From the NCBI GenBank assembly GCA_963702925.1, contig OY969771.1:186001-250000 (forward strand): 64,000 nt of DNA, read 5' to 3'. This DNA is from CAIKMD01 sp963702925 (GTDB taxonomy: Bacteria > Pseudomonadota > Alphaproteobacteria > ATCC43930 > CGMCC-115725). Positions 53,285 to 61,365 of the stretch are shown here, piece after piece (the first letter of the stretch is position 1; every line of letters starts with the position of its first letter). The position numbers and the translations under genes were made by a program. Below the pieces are notes generated by a model. That model ran no database searches and was not told the DNA's origin. It was given only the letters and a program-made list of their open reading frames with translations.

Positions 53285-54754
53285 ATGGAGCAAGACGTGA
53301 GCAAGAACGACGACGCGATTCCTCAAAACGATCTGCGCGCTTTCATCGCCGCCTGCGAAGCGCGCGGCGAGCTGGCGCATGTGCCGAACGCGCATTGGGA
53401 CCGCGAGCTCGGCGCGGTCGCCGAAGTGCTTTATCGCCAGAAGGTCGAGAAGTCGCCGATGCTGCTCTTCGACGACATCCCCGAATATCCAAAAGGCTAT
53501 CGCTGCCTTTACGGCATGTTCGGCTCGCCCTTCCGGTTGGCCACGGTGCTCGGCATGGAACCGACCTTGTCCGACAATCGCAAGGATATGCTCGACCATT
53601 TCCGCAAGCACATCAAAAAAGGCGTGAAGCGGATCGCGCCCAAGATCGTCACCGACGGGCCGGTGCTCGAGAATATCGTGCGCGACAACGCCGTCGACAT
53701 GCTGAAATTCCCGGTGCCGATCCATCACGAGGATGATGGCGGGCGCTATATCGGCACCGCCTGCGGCGTGGTCACGCGCGATCCCGACACCGGGCGCATC
53801 AATGTCGGCACGTATCGCGTCCAGGTGAAAGGCGCCAATCTCTGCGCCTCTTATATTTCCAACGGCAAGCAAGGACGCATCCACCGCGACAAATATCTCA
53901 AAGCCGGCAAGCCTTGCCCCGTCGTCATCATCGTCGGCTGCGACCCGATCACCTATCTCGCCGCCGGCTACACCATGCCCGACAACATGCCGGAATATGA
54001 ATGGGCCGGCGGGCTGATGGAGCGGCCGATCGAGCTGATCGAAGGCGAACTGACCAAGCTCCCCTTCCCGGCGCGCGCCGAGATCGTGCTCGAAGGCGAA
54101 ATCTCGCCGACCGAAACCACGCTCGAAGGGCCGTTCGGCGAATGGCACGGCTATTACGCCGGCGAGGCCAAGGACGAGCCGGTGATCCACATCAAGCGCA
54201 TCTATCACCGCAACGATCCGATCCTTACCTGCGCCGCCAGCAACAAGCCGCCGCATTCGCATTTGTTCGAACGCTGCTTTCTGCGCTCGGCCTCGCTCTT
54301 GGACGCGCTCGAAGGCGCCGGCATCCCCGACGTCACCGGCGCCTGGCTGCACCAGGCCGGCGCGGGCCGTACCTTTTGCGTCGTCTCGGTCAAGCAGCGC
54401 TATTTCGGGCACTCGACCCAGGTCGGCCTCGTGGCCTCGCAAGTCGCCTCGGTCGGCTATATCAGCCGCTGGATCGTGGTGGTCGACGACGATGTCGATC
54501 CGACCGACATCCATGACGTCATCTGGGCGATGGGCACGCGGTGCGACCCGAAGACGCGCACTACCGTGCTCGATCATTGCTGGTCGTCGCGGCTCGACAC
54601 CATGGTGTTCGATTATTCGCGGCTCTACAATTCGCGCATGGTGATCGATGCCTGCCGGCCTTACGAAAAGCTCGACACGTTCCCGAAAGTGGCGATGACC
54701 TCGCCCGGATTCGCGGCCAAGATCCGCGCCAAATGGCCGGAGCTTTACAAATGA
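53285..54754 (+). CDS. UbiD-family (de)carboxylase
   Basis: 489 residues, full length. UbiD features are visible: N-terminal DLRAFIAACEARGEL; prFMN-binding region INVGTYRVQVKGANL; and the catalytic glutamate-arginine-glutamate area IVLEGEISPTETTLEGPFGEWHGYY (about residues 275-300). UbiD enzymes use prenylated FMN to (de)carboxylate aromatic or unsaturated acids, and need a UbiX prenyltransferase, which is not in this window. It lies 22 bases after tctB and overlaps the aldolase start by 4 bases, so decarboxylation of an acid imported by TctABC is likely. Confidence 0.9.
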   Translation: MEQDVSKNDDAIPQNDLRAFIAACEARGELAHVPNAHWDRELGAVAEVLYRQKVEKSPMLLFDDIPEYPKGYRCLYGMFGSPFRLATVLGMEPTLSDNRKDMLDHFRKHIKKGVKRIAPKIVTDGPVLENIVRDNAVDMLKFPVPIHHEDDGGRYIGTACGVVTRDPDTGRINVGTYRVQVKGANLCASYISNGKQGRIHRDKYLKAGKPCPVVIIVGCDPITYLAAGYTMPDNMPEYEWAGGLMERPIELIEGELTKLPFPARAEIVLEGEISPTETTLEGPFGEWHGYYAGEAKDEPVIHIKRIYHRNDPILTCAASNKPPHSHLFERCFLRSASLLDALEGAGIPDVTGAWLHQAGAGRTFCVVSVKQRYFGHSTQVGLVASQVASVGYISRWIVVVDDDVDPTDIHDVIWAMGTRCDPKTRTTVLDHCWSSRLDTMVFDYSRLYNSRMVIDACRPYEKLDTFPKVAMTSPGFAAKIRAKWPELYK

Positions 54755-55488
54755 GCGATGCAACCGAAACCAAGCTTCGTCATCAAGTCGCAGCGGTCTC
54801 GCTGCTGCTCAATGCCGAGAACATTCTCGGCTATAGCGGCCATGTCAGCGTGCGCCTGCCGGGGCGCGATGAATTCCTGATCCAGCCGGTCGATCAAAGC
54901 CGCGCCGCGCTGCGCCCCGAGCATCTTTTGGTTTGCGGCATGGACGGCAAGTCGCGCGAGCGGTCGAACAGCGCGCGGCCGCCTTCGGAAGTCTTCATTC
55001 ACACCGAGATCTTCCGCGCCCGGCCCGACGTGAACGCAATCGCGCATTTTCATCACGATCTGACGACGACCTTCTCGCTGGTCGAAGGCGTGACGCTGCA
55101 GCCGATCAAGAATCACGCGGTGCGTTGGGAAAGCGGTATCCCCACCCATCCCGATCCGAGCCATGTCTCGAGCCCCGCGCTGGGCCGCGCCCTCGCCGCG
55201 ACGCTCGGCCCGCATCAGGCGCTGCTCATCCGCGCCCATGGCCAAGTGGTGGTGGCCGAGGACCTGACCGCGCTGTTGTCGGATTGCGTGCACTTCGTCG
55301 AAAACGCCGAAGCGCTGTACCGCGCCGCGACCTTGGGCAAGGTGATCCCGCTCAACGCCAAGGAAATGGCCGCGTTTCACGACGATTTCGATCGCGAACG
55401 CCACGCGGCAAAACTGTGGAGCTATTACGTCGGCAAAGGCCAGGCGAGCGGGATCATTCCCGAATCATGGGCCGCGATGTTGGGCTGA
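54751..55488 (+). CDS. Class II aldolase/adducin family protein
   Basis: 245 residues from ATG 54751 (ATGA overlap with the UbiD gene). Zinc-site motifs are HFHHDLTTTFS (about 95-105) and IRAHGQVVVAEDL (about 155-165), and the substrate loop GYSGHVSVRLPGRD near residue 30 fits fuculose-phosphate aldolase-type proteins. It may cleave or decarboxylate a product of the UbiD step. The 3' end is met by the IS5 transposase on the other strand; the insertion lies just after the stop. Confidence 0.88.
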   Translation: MSDATETKLRHQVAAVSLLLNAENILGYSGHVSVRLPGRDEFLIQPVDQSRAALRPEHLLVCGMDGKSRERSNSARPPSEVFIHTEIFRARPDVNAIAHFHHDLTTTFSLVEGVTLQPIKNHAVRWESGIPTHPDPSHVSSPALGRALAATLGPHQALLIRAHGQVVVAEDLTALLSDCVHFVENAEALYRAATLGKVIPLNAKEMAAFHDDFDRERHAAKLWSYYVGKGQASGIIPESWAAMLG

Positions 55489-56260
55489 GGCCACGAAACT
55501 GGGGCGCGGACTCATTAGCGTGTAGCCAAATGCGGATTGATGCGAGTTTGACGAACGCCAGATAGTTGGCGGCGAGTTTGTCGTATCGGGTCGCGACACG
55601 CCGGCATTGTTTGATCTTGTTGAAGAACCGTTCGATCAGGTTGCGTGCGCGGTAAAGAGAGGGGCTGAAGCAAATCGGGGCTTTGCGATTTCGTTTCGGT
55701 GGAATGTTCGCCCACGCTCCTCGCTCGTGAGCAAACTCCCTATTCCAGTCGGCGTCGTATCCACGATCTGCAAGCAGCATCGTTTGTGGAAGTAATGCGC
55801 TGAGAAGTACCGAGCACAGCCGATTATCATGCGCCTCGCCTGGTGTAAGGGCCAGATGGACCGGCAGGCCATTGGAGTCCACGACCGCGTGAATCTTGCT
55901 GGTCAGTCCCCCTCGCGAGTGACCCATGTCCTGATGATTGTTGTCCGAGATGCAGGCTCCGTGCTGGTGCACGCGGACGACGGAGGTATCGATCATCGGC
56001 ACCGCCGCGTCATGACCGGCGGCCAGCGCATCCATGATCTGGTCCCAGACGCCAGCCTGCCGCCACCGAACGAAGCGATTGTAACAGGTGGTGCGGGGAC
56101 CATAGGCTGCTGGCAGGTCACGCCACGGCGCACCCGAACGGACGACCCAAAAGATGCCTTTGAGCACGCGGCGGTCATTCACCCGCCGAACGCCGCGCGG
56201 CTTGTTGGGTAGCATCGGCTTGATGACGGTCCATTCATAGTCACTGAGTTCGTAGCGCAT
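55454..56260 (-). CDS. IS5-family transposase
   Basis: 268 residues in one frame. N-terminal MRYELSDYEWTVIKPMLPNKPRGV and GAPWRDLPAAYG are typical of the IS5 (IS427-like) group. The DDE triad is visible as MIDTSVVRVHQH (Asp), MLLADRGYDADW (Asp) and LIERFFNKIKQCRRVATRYDKL (Glu). The family normally ends at about NYLAFVKLASIRIWLHANES; here the frame runs on for about 14 codons (PQFRGLSPTSRPMIRE) past the apparent IS end into the aldolase gene, so the natural stop is supplied by the host flank. Confidence 0.93.
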   Translation of the reverse strand: MRYELSDYEWTVIKPMLPNKPRGVRRVNDRRVLKGIFWVVRSGAPWRDLPAAYGPRTTCYNRFVRWRQAGVWDQIMDALAAGHDAAVPMIDTSVVRVHQHGACISDNNHQDMGHSRGGLTSKIHAVVDSNGLPVHLALTPGEAHDNRLCSVLLSALLPQTMLLADRGYDADWNREFAHERGAWANIPPKRNRKAPICFSPSLYRARNLIERFFNKIKQCRRVATRYDKLAANYLAFVKLASIRIWLHANESAPQFRGLSPTSRPMIRE

Positions 56261-56280
56261 GATTCAAGGCTCCGGTTTCG
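55494..56280 (-). mobile_element. IS5-type insertion sequence
   Basis: The element holds the transposase gene. Its ends are defined by a rough inverted repeat: CGAAACTGGGGCGCGGACTC at 55494 onward and, on the other strand, CGAAACCGGAGCCTTGAATC reading inward from 56280; 14 of the first 20 positions agree. Length about 787 bases. I could not settle a target-site duplication by eye. It sits directly behind the catabolic operon. Confidence 0.7.
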
Positions 56281-56393
56281 GCGCAATAACGGACATGGCC
56301 AGACTTGCCGTCGGCTCGACCCTTTTGCGAATGACCCGCAACTGATATCTGCGTGTCCTAATGCTAAACTGAATGCATTGAATGGAGATGCCG

Positions 56394-56879
56394 ATGAGTA
56401 CAAAGCTAGATGTCAAGGATATTGCAATCGAAGCAAGCTCAGCACCAGTCCGTTCCAAACCATCAAATTATCCGGAACCATTCTTCAGTCGGATGCTGAA
56501 ACGCGAGAAGCGTCCGTTGGGTGACGTATTTGGCATCAAAAACTTCGGAGTGAATCTCACAACTCTGCATCCCGGCGGTGAGTCCGCATTGCTTCATCGT
56601 CACAGTAAACAAGATGAGTTCATCTACATACTTCACGGAAACCCAACTTTGGTGACGGACAAGGGTGAGGTTGTGCTATCACCCGGCATGTGCGCAGGTT
56701 TTCCGGCTCAAGGCATCGCACATCACCTGCTGAATCGTACAGAAAGCGACGTCACGTATCTCGAAATCGGTGACAGAACGCCTGGCGATGAAGGAAGCTA
56801 CCCTGCTGACGATATCCAAGCCGTGCTGGGTCCCGACGGCAAGTGGCAGTTCACACACAAAGATGGCAGAAGATATTGA
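56394..56879 (+). CDS. Cupin-domain protein
   Basis: 161 residues from ATG 56394, placed by GGAG eight bases upstream. A single conserved cupin barrel: LHPGGESALLHRHSKQDEFIYILHGNPTLV (metal-binding His-x-His and Glu) and GMCAGFPAQGIAHHLLNRTESDVTYLEIG (third His). Function unknown, possibly sugar or small-molecule binding. Codon use is visibly less GC-biased than in neighbouring genes, and it lies right beside the IS element, so acquisition by transfer is plausible. Confidence 0.85.
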   Translation: MSTKLDVKDIAIEASSAPVRSKPSNYPEPFFSRMLKREKRPLGDVFGIKNFGVNLTTLHPGGESALLHRHSKQDEFIYILHGNPTLVTDKGEVVLSPGMCAGFPAQGIAHHLLNRTESDVTYLEIGDRTPGDEGSYPADDIQAVLGPDGKWQFTHKDGRRY

Positions 56880-57011
56880 TGATGTGGAAGCCGCGCCACT
56901 TTTGAAATTGGTACATTAGCGCCGTTCTGCCGCTACGCAGCAATACGTCGATTATTGGGGCATGGCGGACTCTGGCAAGCGGTCAGTCCAGCAGATTTAT
57001 GAGTTCACGGC

Positions 57012-57215
57012 CTAGTTCGACGGCCCGCCCGGGCTGTCGCGGACATAGTCCCATCCAGGCAGCGGCCGTCCGGTCGCGTCGAGGAACCGGTCGGCCTCGT
57101 CATAAGGTCCCGCGCCGGAGATCATCGGTTTCGGCGTCGGCATTGTTGGCGCGGTTTGCACACAGGCTGCCAACATCGCCGCGGCACCGGCCAAGATGAG
57201 CCATCGAGAGATCAT
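57012..57215 (-). CDS. Small lipoprotein with YDxADxFxDATGRPLxGW motif
   Basis: 67 residues from ATG 57215. Signal peptide with lipobox LAAC (Cys17), then a short Pro/Thr linker and YDEADRFLDATGRPLPGW near the C-terminus. The same motif is in the small secreted protein at 38545-38772, which lacks a lipobox. The family is unrecognised. No strong ribosome site is visible, which lowers confidence in the start. No sigma-F element was found upstream. Confidence 0.65.
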   Translation of the reverse strand: MISRWLILAGAAAMLAACVQTAPTMPTPKPMISGAGPYDEADRFLDATGRPLPGWDYVRDSPGGPSN

Positions 57216-57464
57216 GTGAGGGTCGCTTTCGATCAAGCAGCGTGAGCGCCAGCTTAACGCCGCTTTGCTGCGGAGCGAAAAACACGATTGAGAGAGCACA
57301 AAACAAGCATCGACACCACGGCGCCGACAAACTCAAATTTCTAATAAAAATCGTGTAAAATCAGATATTTGCGGCCATAGCATTGTCACAGCGCCGCAGC
57401 CATATCTCGGTATATATACTGAAGGTAGAGAATATCGCTACGGCAGAGCCAAGGCAGGCTGACC

Positions 57465-57818
57465 ATGAGCGCGCAACAGACCGAACAGAGATCGCTTTTC
57501 GCCACCGCGTGGTTTTACACCGCCGGCTACCTTTGTCTCAGTGCCACGGCGGTCCTCTCCTATCAGACCTTCTTGTGGCTGCGCCACGGCGCCTGGCTTC
57601 CCTTCCAGATGTGGAATGTCCTGGAATGGATAGGCTGGCAGAACCCGCCGCTTCTCACCTGGACCGGCCTTCAGCCGCTGATTGATCTGGTTTGGGAGCT
57701 GATCGGCAATTGCCCGATCACGATCGCCGGCAGCACGGCCGCGGTCATGGCCGCGATTCTTGGGTTTGCCTCGGAGCAATCGAGCTTGCACAACGCGCCG
57801 CTGCGCGACGCCCATTAA
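57465..57818 (+). CDS. Small membrane protein, unrecognised
   Basis: 117 residues with two or three hydrophobic helices (TAWFYTAGYLCLSATAVLSYQTFLWL; TWTGLQPLIDLVWELI; ITIAGSTAAVMAAILGFA). No known domain. It is a stand-alone plus-strand gene; the CtrA-type box and mini-ORF follow it. Confidence 0.6.
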   Translation: MSAQQTEQRSLFATAWFYTAGYLCLSATAVLSYQTFLWLRHGAWLPFQMWNVLEWIGWQNPPLLTWTGLQPLIDLVWELIGNCPITIAGSTAAVMAAILGFASEQSSLHNAPLRDAH

Positions 57819-57859
57819 GCGTCAATCGCCTCTTGGCGTCACCCGCGCTCGGAATCGCG

Positions 57860-57878
57860 TTAACGTTACGTTAACCAT
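57860..57878 (+). promoter_or_regulatory. CtrA-type binding site
   Basis: TTAA-CGTTACG-TTAACCAT fits the alphaproteobacterial CtrA consensus TTAA-N7-TTAA with the extended CCAT half exactly. A GATAAT -10-like element follows at 57887-57892 and an ATG at 57899, so the site lies over a likely promoter of a very short transcription unit. Confidence 0.75.
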
Positions 57879-57898
57879 AAGCGGCCGATAATCCCGTC

Positions 57899-57949
57899 AT
57901 GGCACTGGCGCATTTCCTCCTCCCACGCCGGCGTCCTCCAAACGACTAA
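57899..57949 (+). CDS. Putative 16-residue mini-ORF
   Basis: ATG at 57899, about 7 bases after GATAAT, opens a 16-codon frame (MALAHFLLPRRRPPND) ending at TAA 57947-57949, where the left arm of a strong terminator begins. With no room for a ribosome site it would be translated leaderless. It may be a leader peptide or the coding part of a small RNA. Coding status is unproven. Confidence 0.4.
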   Translation: MALAHFLLPRRRPPND

Positions 57950-57979
57950 GCCGCGCAACTAACGTGCGCGGCTTTTTTT
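57949..57979 (+). terminator. Strong intrinsic terminator
   Basis: AGCCGCGCA and TGCGCGGCT form a perfect 9-bp stem with a 7-base loop, followed by six T. It is the first terminator downstream of the CtrA-type promoter and would yield a transcript of about 80 bases. Confidence 0.9.
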
Positions 57980-57995
57980 ATCCGGCCGACAGCAA

Positions 57996-58187
57996 TCAAG
58001 AATGCGCGGCTTGCGCCCCGTCTTGCAGGTAGCGCACAAGGCCGGCGATCTTCCACCAAATGTCGGCTGCCGCACCATTGCCCATCACGCGGCAGGCAAC
58101 GGCGCGTTCTTCCGCAATGGTTGGAGCCTCTTCGGCGTAGCGTTCCACCACGCGTCGGGCAAGCTCGAGCTCGAGAACTTCGTCCAT
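57996..58187 (-). CDS. Small helical protein
   Basis: 63 residues from ATG 58187 (58235 is an alternative start). Helical pattern DEVLELELARRVVERYAEEAPTIAEERAVACR then AADIWWKIAGLVRYL. Similar in layout to the 62-residue protein at 58618-58806 and to small alphaproteobacterial DUF6961-type proteins, whose role is unknown. Confidence 0.6.
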   Translation of the reverse strand: MDEVLELELARRVVERYAEEAPTIAEERAVACRVMGNGAAADIWWKIAGLVRYLQDGAQAAHS

Positions 58188-58274
58188 GTTGTATTTTGGA
58201 CCGATTAGCCGATTCGGCGCCTTGATCCATCTCAATCATTCGGAAACTATCTTTCCGAATCGAGCAACGCCGTC

Positions 58275-58457
58275 TTAACCGCTCGCGCGCGCTTCGAGTT
58301 CGACAAGCTTCGCTTCTGCTTCGCGGATGCGTTCGAGACAGAAATTGACCGTGTCGAAATTGCCGCCACGGTCAAGCCGTTCGCGATAGCCGGCGATGAG
58401 GCGGCGCAGCGTCTCGGGCGTTTCTTCTTGGTGCGGCAGCACGCCCGCGCGCATCAA
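58275..58457 (-). CDS. Small coiled-coil protein
   Basis: 60 residues with GGGGGAG before the ATG. Highly charged helices TPETLRRLIAGYRERLDRGG and FCLERIREAEAKLVELEARA suggest a helical hairpin or coiled coil. No family recognised. Confidence 0.55.
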   Translation of the reverse strand: MMRAGVLPHQEETPETLRRLIAGYRERLDRGGNFDTVNFCLERIREAEAKLVELEARASG

Positions 58458-58617
58458 AGGTTCTCCCCCCCATCACAAACCCTTTATCAGCGGCGGTTTC
58501 TTTGTGCCGAGGCCGACCTTCACCGTCAAGTGCGACATTTTTACCGCGGCGCCGCGGCGCAGGGCGAGATTGATCTGGATCACGGCACCAACCCCGCAAG
58601 CCTGGAATGGCTTGCAT

Positions 58618-58806
58618 ATGAACGACAAAGAACTCGAAACCCTCGCAACCATCATGCTGAAGCGCCACGGCAAGGGTGCCGTCGGCTTGGCGCGACGGCG
58701 CGCCCAGCGTTGCAAGGCGCGATCGGAAGAGGCTTGGGCTCGTCACTGGCACGACATCGCCGAACGCATCGTCAAGATGACGCAGGCGCCGGCGGCCGAT
58801 GATTGA
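58618..58806 (+). CDS. Small helical protein
   Basis: 62 residues from ATG 58618. ELETLATIMLKRHGKGAVGLARRRAQRC followed by EAWARHWHDIAERIVKM fits the DUF6961-like small protein pattern (helix, Arg/Ala helix, 'W..IA' helix). Role unknown. It precedes the two secreted-protein genes on the same strand. Confidence 0.55.
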   Translation: MNDKELETLATIMLKRHGKGAVGLARRRAQRCKARSEEAWARHWHDIAERIVKMTQAPAADD

Positions 58807-58946
58807 GCCGCGTGCCGAGGCCGCCTGTCTTGCTGTCCGGCTGCCTTGCTCTTTGGCGGGAAAAGGGGCATCTTGGCGCCTCGGTTTGCCGGCGAATGAG
58901 GATGAGCTCGCCTGAGGCGGGCTCGGGTTATGCAAAGGGGGAAACC

Positions 58947-59468
58947 ATGATCGACACGCGCAAAATTCTTGTTGCTGGCGCTCTTGCGGCGATGTGCTTC
59001 GCGACGGCGGCGCAGGCGGCGAACGAAAAGCCTCGCCTGTTCTTCGAAGGCGACATGGTGCGCGGCATCACGAAGGCCGGACTGACCGGACCGATCTGCG
59101 TCTTGACGAGTCAGTACAAGCGCGGCGAAGAAATCGTGTGGCGTGTTCGCGTGCGCGACCGCTCGGGCAAGGAAATCGACAATAAGGGGCTGAAGAGCCT
59201 GATCGTGCAGCTTCCCGACGGGCAGAAAATTCCGATGGAATTCGCCGGCCATCCCAATCGCGGGCCGGCATCCGATCATTTCTGGGCCGGGTCTTGGGCG
59301 GTTCCCGCCGATTACCCGACCGGCACCTTCGCCTATACGGTGATCGCGACCGACACGCATGGCAAGACGACCAGCTGGCAGCCCTTCAATGTCGGCTTGT
59401 CGCAGCTCACCGTGATTGCCGGCGACATCACGCCGCCAGCGCCCCCCGCTCCGCCCGCCGCGAAATAG
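58947..59468 (+). CDS. Secreted beta-sandwich protein, unrecognised
   Basis: 173 residues from ATG 58947 (AAGGGGGAA upstream). Signal peptide to AQA (residue 24). Mature part: FEGDMVRGITKAG, EIVWRVRVRDRSGKEI, PNRGPASDHFWAGSWAVPADYPTGTFAYTVIATD, of an Ig/FixG-like beta-sandwich, ending in a Pro/Ala-rich tail. It is coupled to the next gene (7-base gap), which also encodes Ig-like units. Confidence 0.65.
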   Translation: MIDTRKILVAGALAAMCFATAAQAANEKPRLFFEGDMVRGITKAGLTGPICVLTSQYKRGEEIVWRVRVRDRSGKEIDNKGLKSLIVQLPDGQKIPMEFAGHPNRGPASDHFWAGSWAVPADYPTGTFAYTVIATDTHGKTTSWQPFNVGLSQLTVIAGDITPPAPPAPPAAK

Positions 59469-59475
59469 GCGCGTC

Positions 59476-60954
59476 ATGACCGGATCGGCGCGGCATTGCC
59501 TTCTCGGCTCCGCCGCGACCGCGCTTGCGATGCTTGTCGCGAGCACGGTCCAGGCTGCCCCGCTCGCACAAGAGCTCGGTCCCGAGGCATCCGCTGCGCA
59601 AGCGGCGAATGGCTTCGTCGGCAAGCTCGTGCTCGCGCCGGACCACGGGCCGGTCGGCAGCGACGTAACCGTGACCGCCGATTCGCTGCCCGCCAATCAG
59701 GATGTCGATCTGGTCTGGCGCACGGTGCGCGGCAGCTGGAAAGCCGGCAACGGCGAATATCGCGGGCGCGACTATCAGCCGGTCGGCTATCGCATTGCCG
59801 TGCTGCACAGCGACGCCGCCGGCCATGCCAGCGCTCATTTCACCGCGCCCGAGGATTTCGGCTTCGCGCATGATTTGGTGCTGCAGCAAGGCAATCGCCT
59901 TCTGACTCAGGCGTCGTTCTCGATCGACATGGAAATGAAGCTGTCGCCGGCGAGCGGGCCGGTCGGCACGCCGATCCAGGTCGACATTCACGGCATCGGG
60001 TGGCGCGAGCTCGAGAGCAGCTACCTGCTGCGTTACGACAACAATTACACCGGCTGGATCTCGGCGATCACCACGCATGGCGAGGCGCATTTCACGATTC
60101 CGGCCACCGGCGCGCCCGGCGTGCATGTGCTCGAAGCCATGCATGGCGAGTTCACCTTCCCCTATCTCAACAATCAGCAAACGCCCGAGCCCGATCGGCC
60201 GCGTTTCGTCTTTCAGTTCACCGTCAGCCCGGGCGATCCGGTGCTGCCGCCCAAAGCCGAGGCGCAGGGACTGCGCCAGATGCGCGGCTTGCCGACGCCG
60301 GGCGCGCTCGCGGCTAACCCGGGCTTTTCGCCGATCGCGCAGAAGACCGAAGTGCGCGGCGCGGGCTTCGCGCCCGGCAAGTCTTATGCGCTCAACTGGA
60401 CGACGGTGACCGGCAATCGGGTCGCCGGCAGCGGTTGGGAAGAATCATCGCGCATCATCGCCGAGGCCAAGGCCGACGGCTCGGGCAACCTCGCCTTCCG
60501 CTTCGCCGTGCCGGACGATCTCGGCGGCGCCCACGGGCTTTGGGTGCAGGACGGTGCCGCGCAAAAAACCGGCAGCTATTGGGTAACCCCGACCGCCTTG
60601 CCGCTCGACGTCGCGCGCGGCCCCGCCGGCAGCGATTTCACAATTCATCTGAAAGGCGTCGGCTGGACCGAGACCGCGAATATTTACGCCGTGGTCTATG
60701 ACAATTCCTATATCGGCTATGCTTGCGGCTTCAATAGCCAGGGCGATGTCACCATCCATATGAAAGCCAGCGGCGAGCCCGGCTGGCACTACATCGACCT
60801 CTACCCGGCGATCTATAAGGGCAAGGAAACCCACCCGGACAATTTCCGCATCCCGCAGCTAACCTATGCGGCCGATCATCCGGGCGAGGATTTGCCGGCT
60901 TTCCACTACGCTTTCGAGGTGACGCCGGGCGAGCAGCGGGCAAGCGCGCCCTGA
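59476..60954 (+). CDS. Secreted protein with tandem Ig-like domains, unrecognised
   Basis: 492 residues from ATG 59476. Signal peptide to about VQA. At least four beta-sandwich units can be aligned by the repeated 'GPVGSDVTVTADSLPANQDVDLVW', 'SGPVGTPIQVDIHGIGWRELESSYLLRYDNNY', 'GAGFAPGKSYALNWTTVTGNRV' and 'GPAGSDFTIHLKGVGWTETANIYAVVYDNSYIGY' blocks. Two of them share the 'xxGxGWxE....YDN(N/S)Y' signature. No enzyme motif. Likely cotranscribed with the gene before it. Confidence 0.65.
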   Translation: MTGSARHCLLGSAATALAMLVASTVQAAPLAQELGPEASAAQAANGFVGKLVLAPDHGPVGSDVTVTADSLPANQDVDLVWRTVRGSWKAGNGEYRGRDYQPVGYRIAVLHSDAAGHASAHFTAPEDFGFAHDLVLQQGNRLLTQASFSIDMEMKLSPASGPVGTPIQVDIHGIGWRELESSYLLRYDNNYTGWISAITTHGEAHFTIPATGAPGVHVLEAMHGEFTFPYLNNQQTPEPDRPRFVFQFTVSPGDPVLPPKAEAQGLRQMRGLPTPGALAANPGFSPIAQKTEVRGAGFAPGKSYALNWTTVTGNRVAGSGWEESSRIIAEAKADGSGNLAFRFAVPDDLGGAHGLWVQDGAAQKTGSYWVTPTALPLDVARGPAGSDFTIHLKGVGWTETANIYAVVYDNSYIGYACGFNSQGDVTIHMKASGEPGWHYIDLYPAIYKGKETHPDNFRIPQLTYAADHPGEDLPAFHYAFEVTPGEQRASAP

Positions 60955-61365
60955 TCGTCGACGAATATCATCGCCGCTCCGATCTCAGCGACTCCTTCGC
61001 TCGCAAGTGCGAAATATTGCGGGACTGACATCAATCTGTCATCGAGCCGCAGCGAAATCGCGTCAGATTGCCCCCGGCATCCCCGATCCAAGCGCAAGCT
61101 TCACATCGTGACAAAACCCGTCATGTGCGTAAATTCTGTGAATCTTTTGTGGATATCCTGTGGATATCCACAAAGCTTGGTAGGATTGTGGGATTTCAGC
61201 TACTAAACCTGGCCCATTTTTCATGACAGTAATGTGTCTTGTTGAAAAAGTCGGGGACAAACCGCGTTTTGCCCGGCTCATCCCCTTTTCGACCGTCACA
61301 TAATAGACATCCATGTGTCACATCACGATCGGCATCAAAATCGAGCTGTAACACACTTTACTGGC
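60955..61365. other. Intergenic region with palindromic repeats
   Basis: 411 bases between convergent genes. It holds the TGTGGATATCCACA cluster described separately, several TGTG/CACA inverted pairs (for example CATGTGTCACATC at about 61313) and A/T-rich patches around 61200-61230. No ORF or T-tailed hairpin recognised. Confidence 0.5.
61148..61172. repeat. TGTGGATAT repeat/palindrome cluster
   Basis: TGTGGATAT occurs at 61148-61156 and 61159-61167, and its complement ATATCCACA at 61164-61172; the last two form the perfect 14-bp palindrome TGTGGATATCCACA. Each 9-mer differs from the DnaA box TTATCCACA by one base. Confidence 0.75.

Noticed and set aside
53225..54763. 512-codon antisense frame opposite the UbiD gene
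   Set aside because: Mirror of the UbiD coding strand with no ribosome site; the UbiD assignment is clear.
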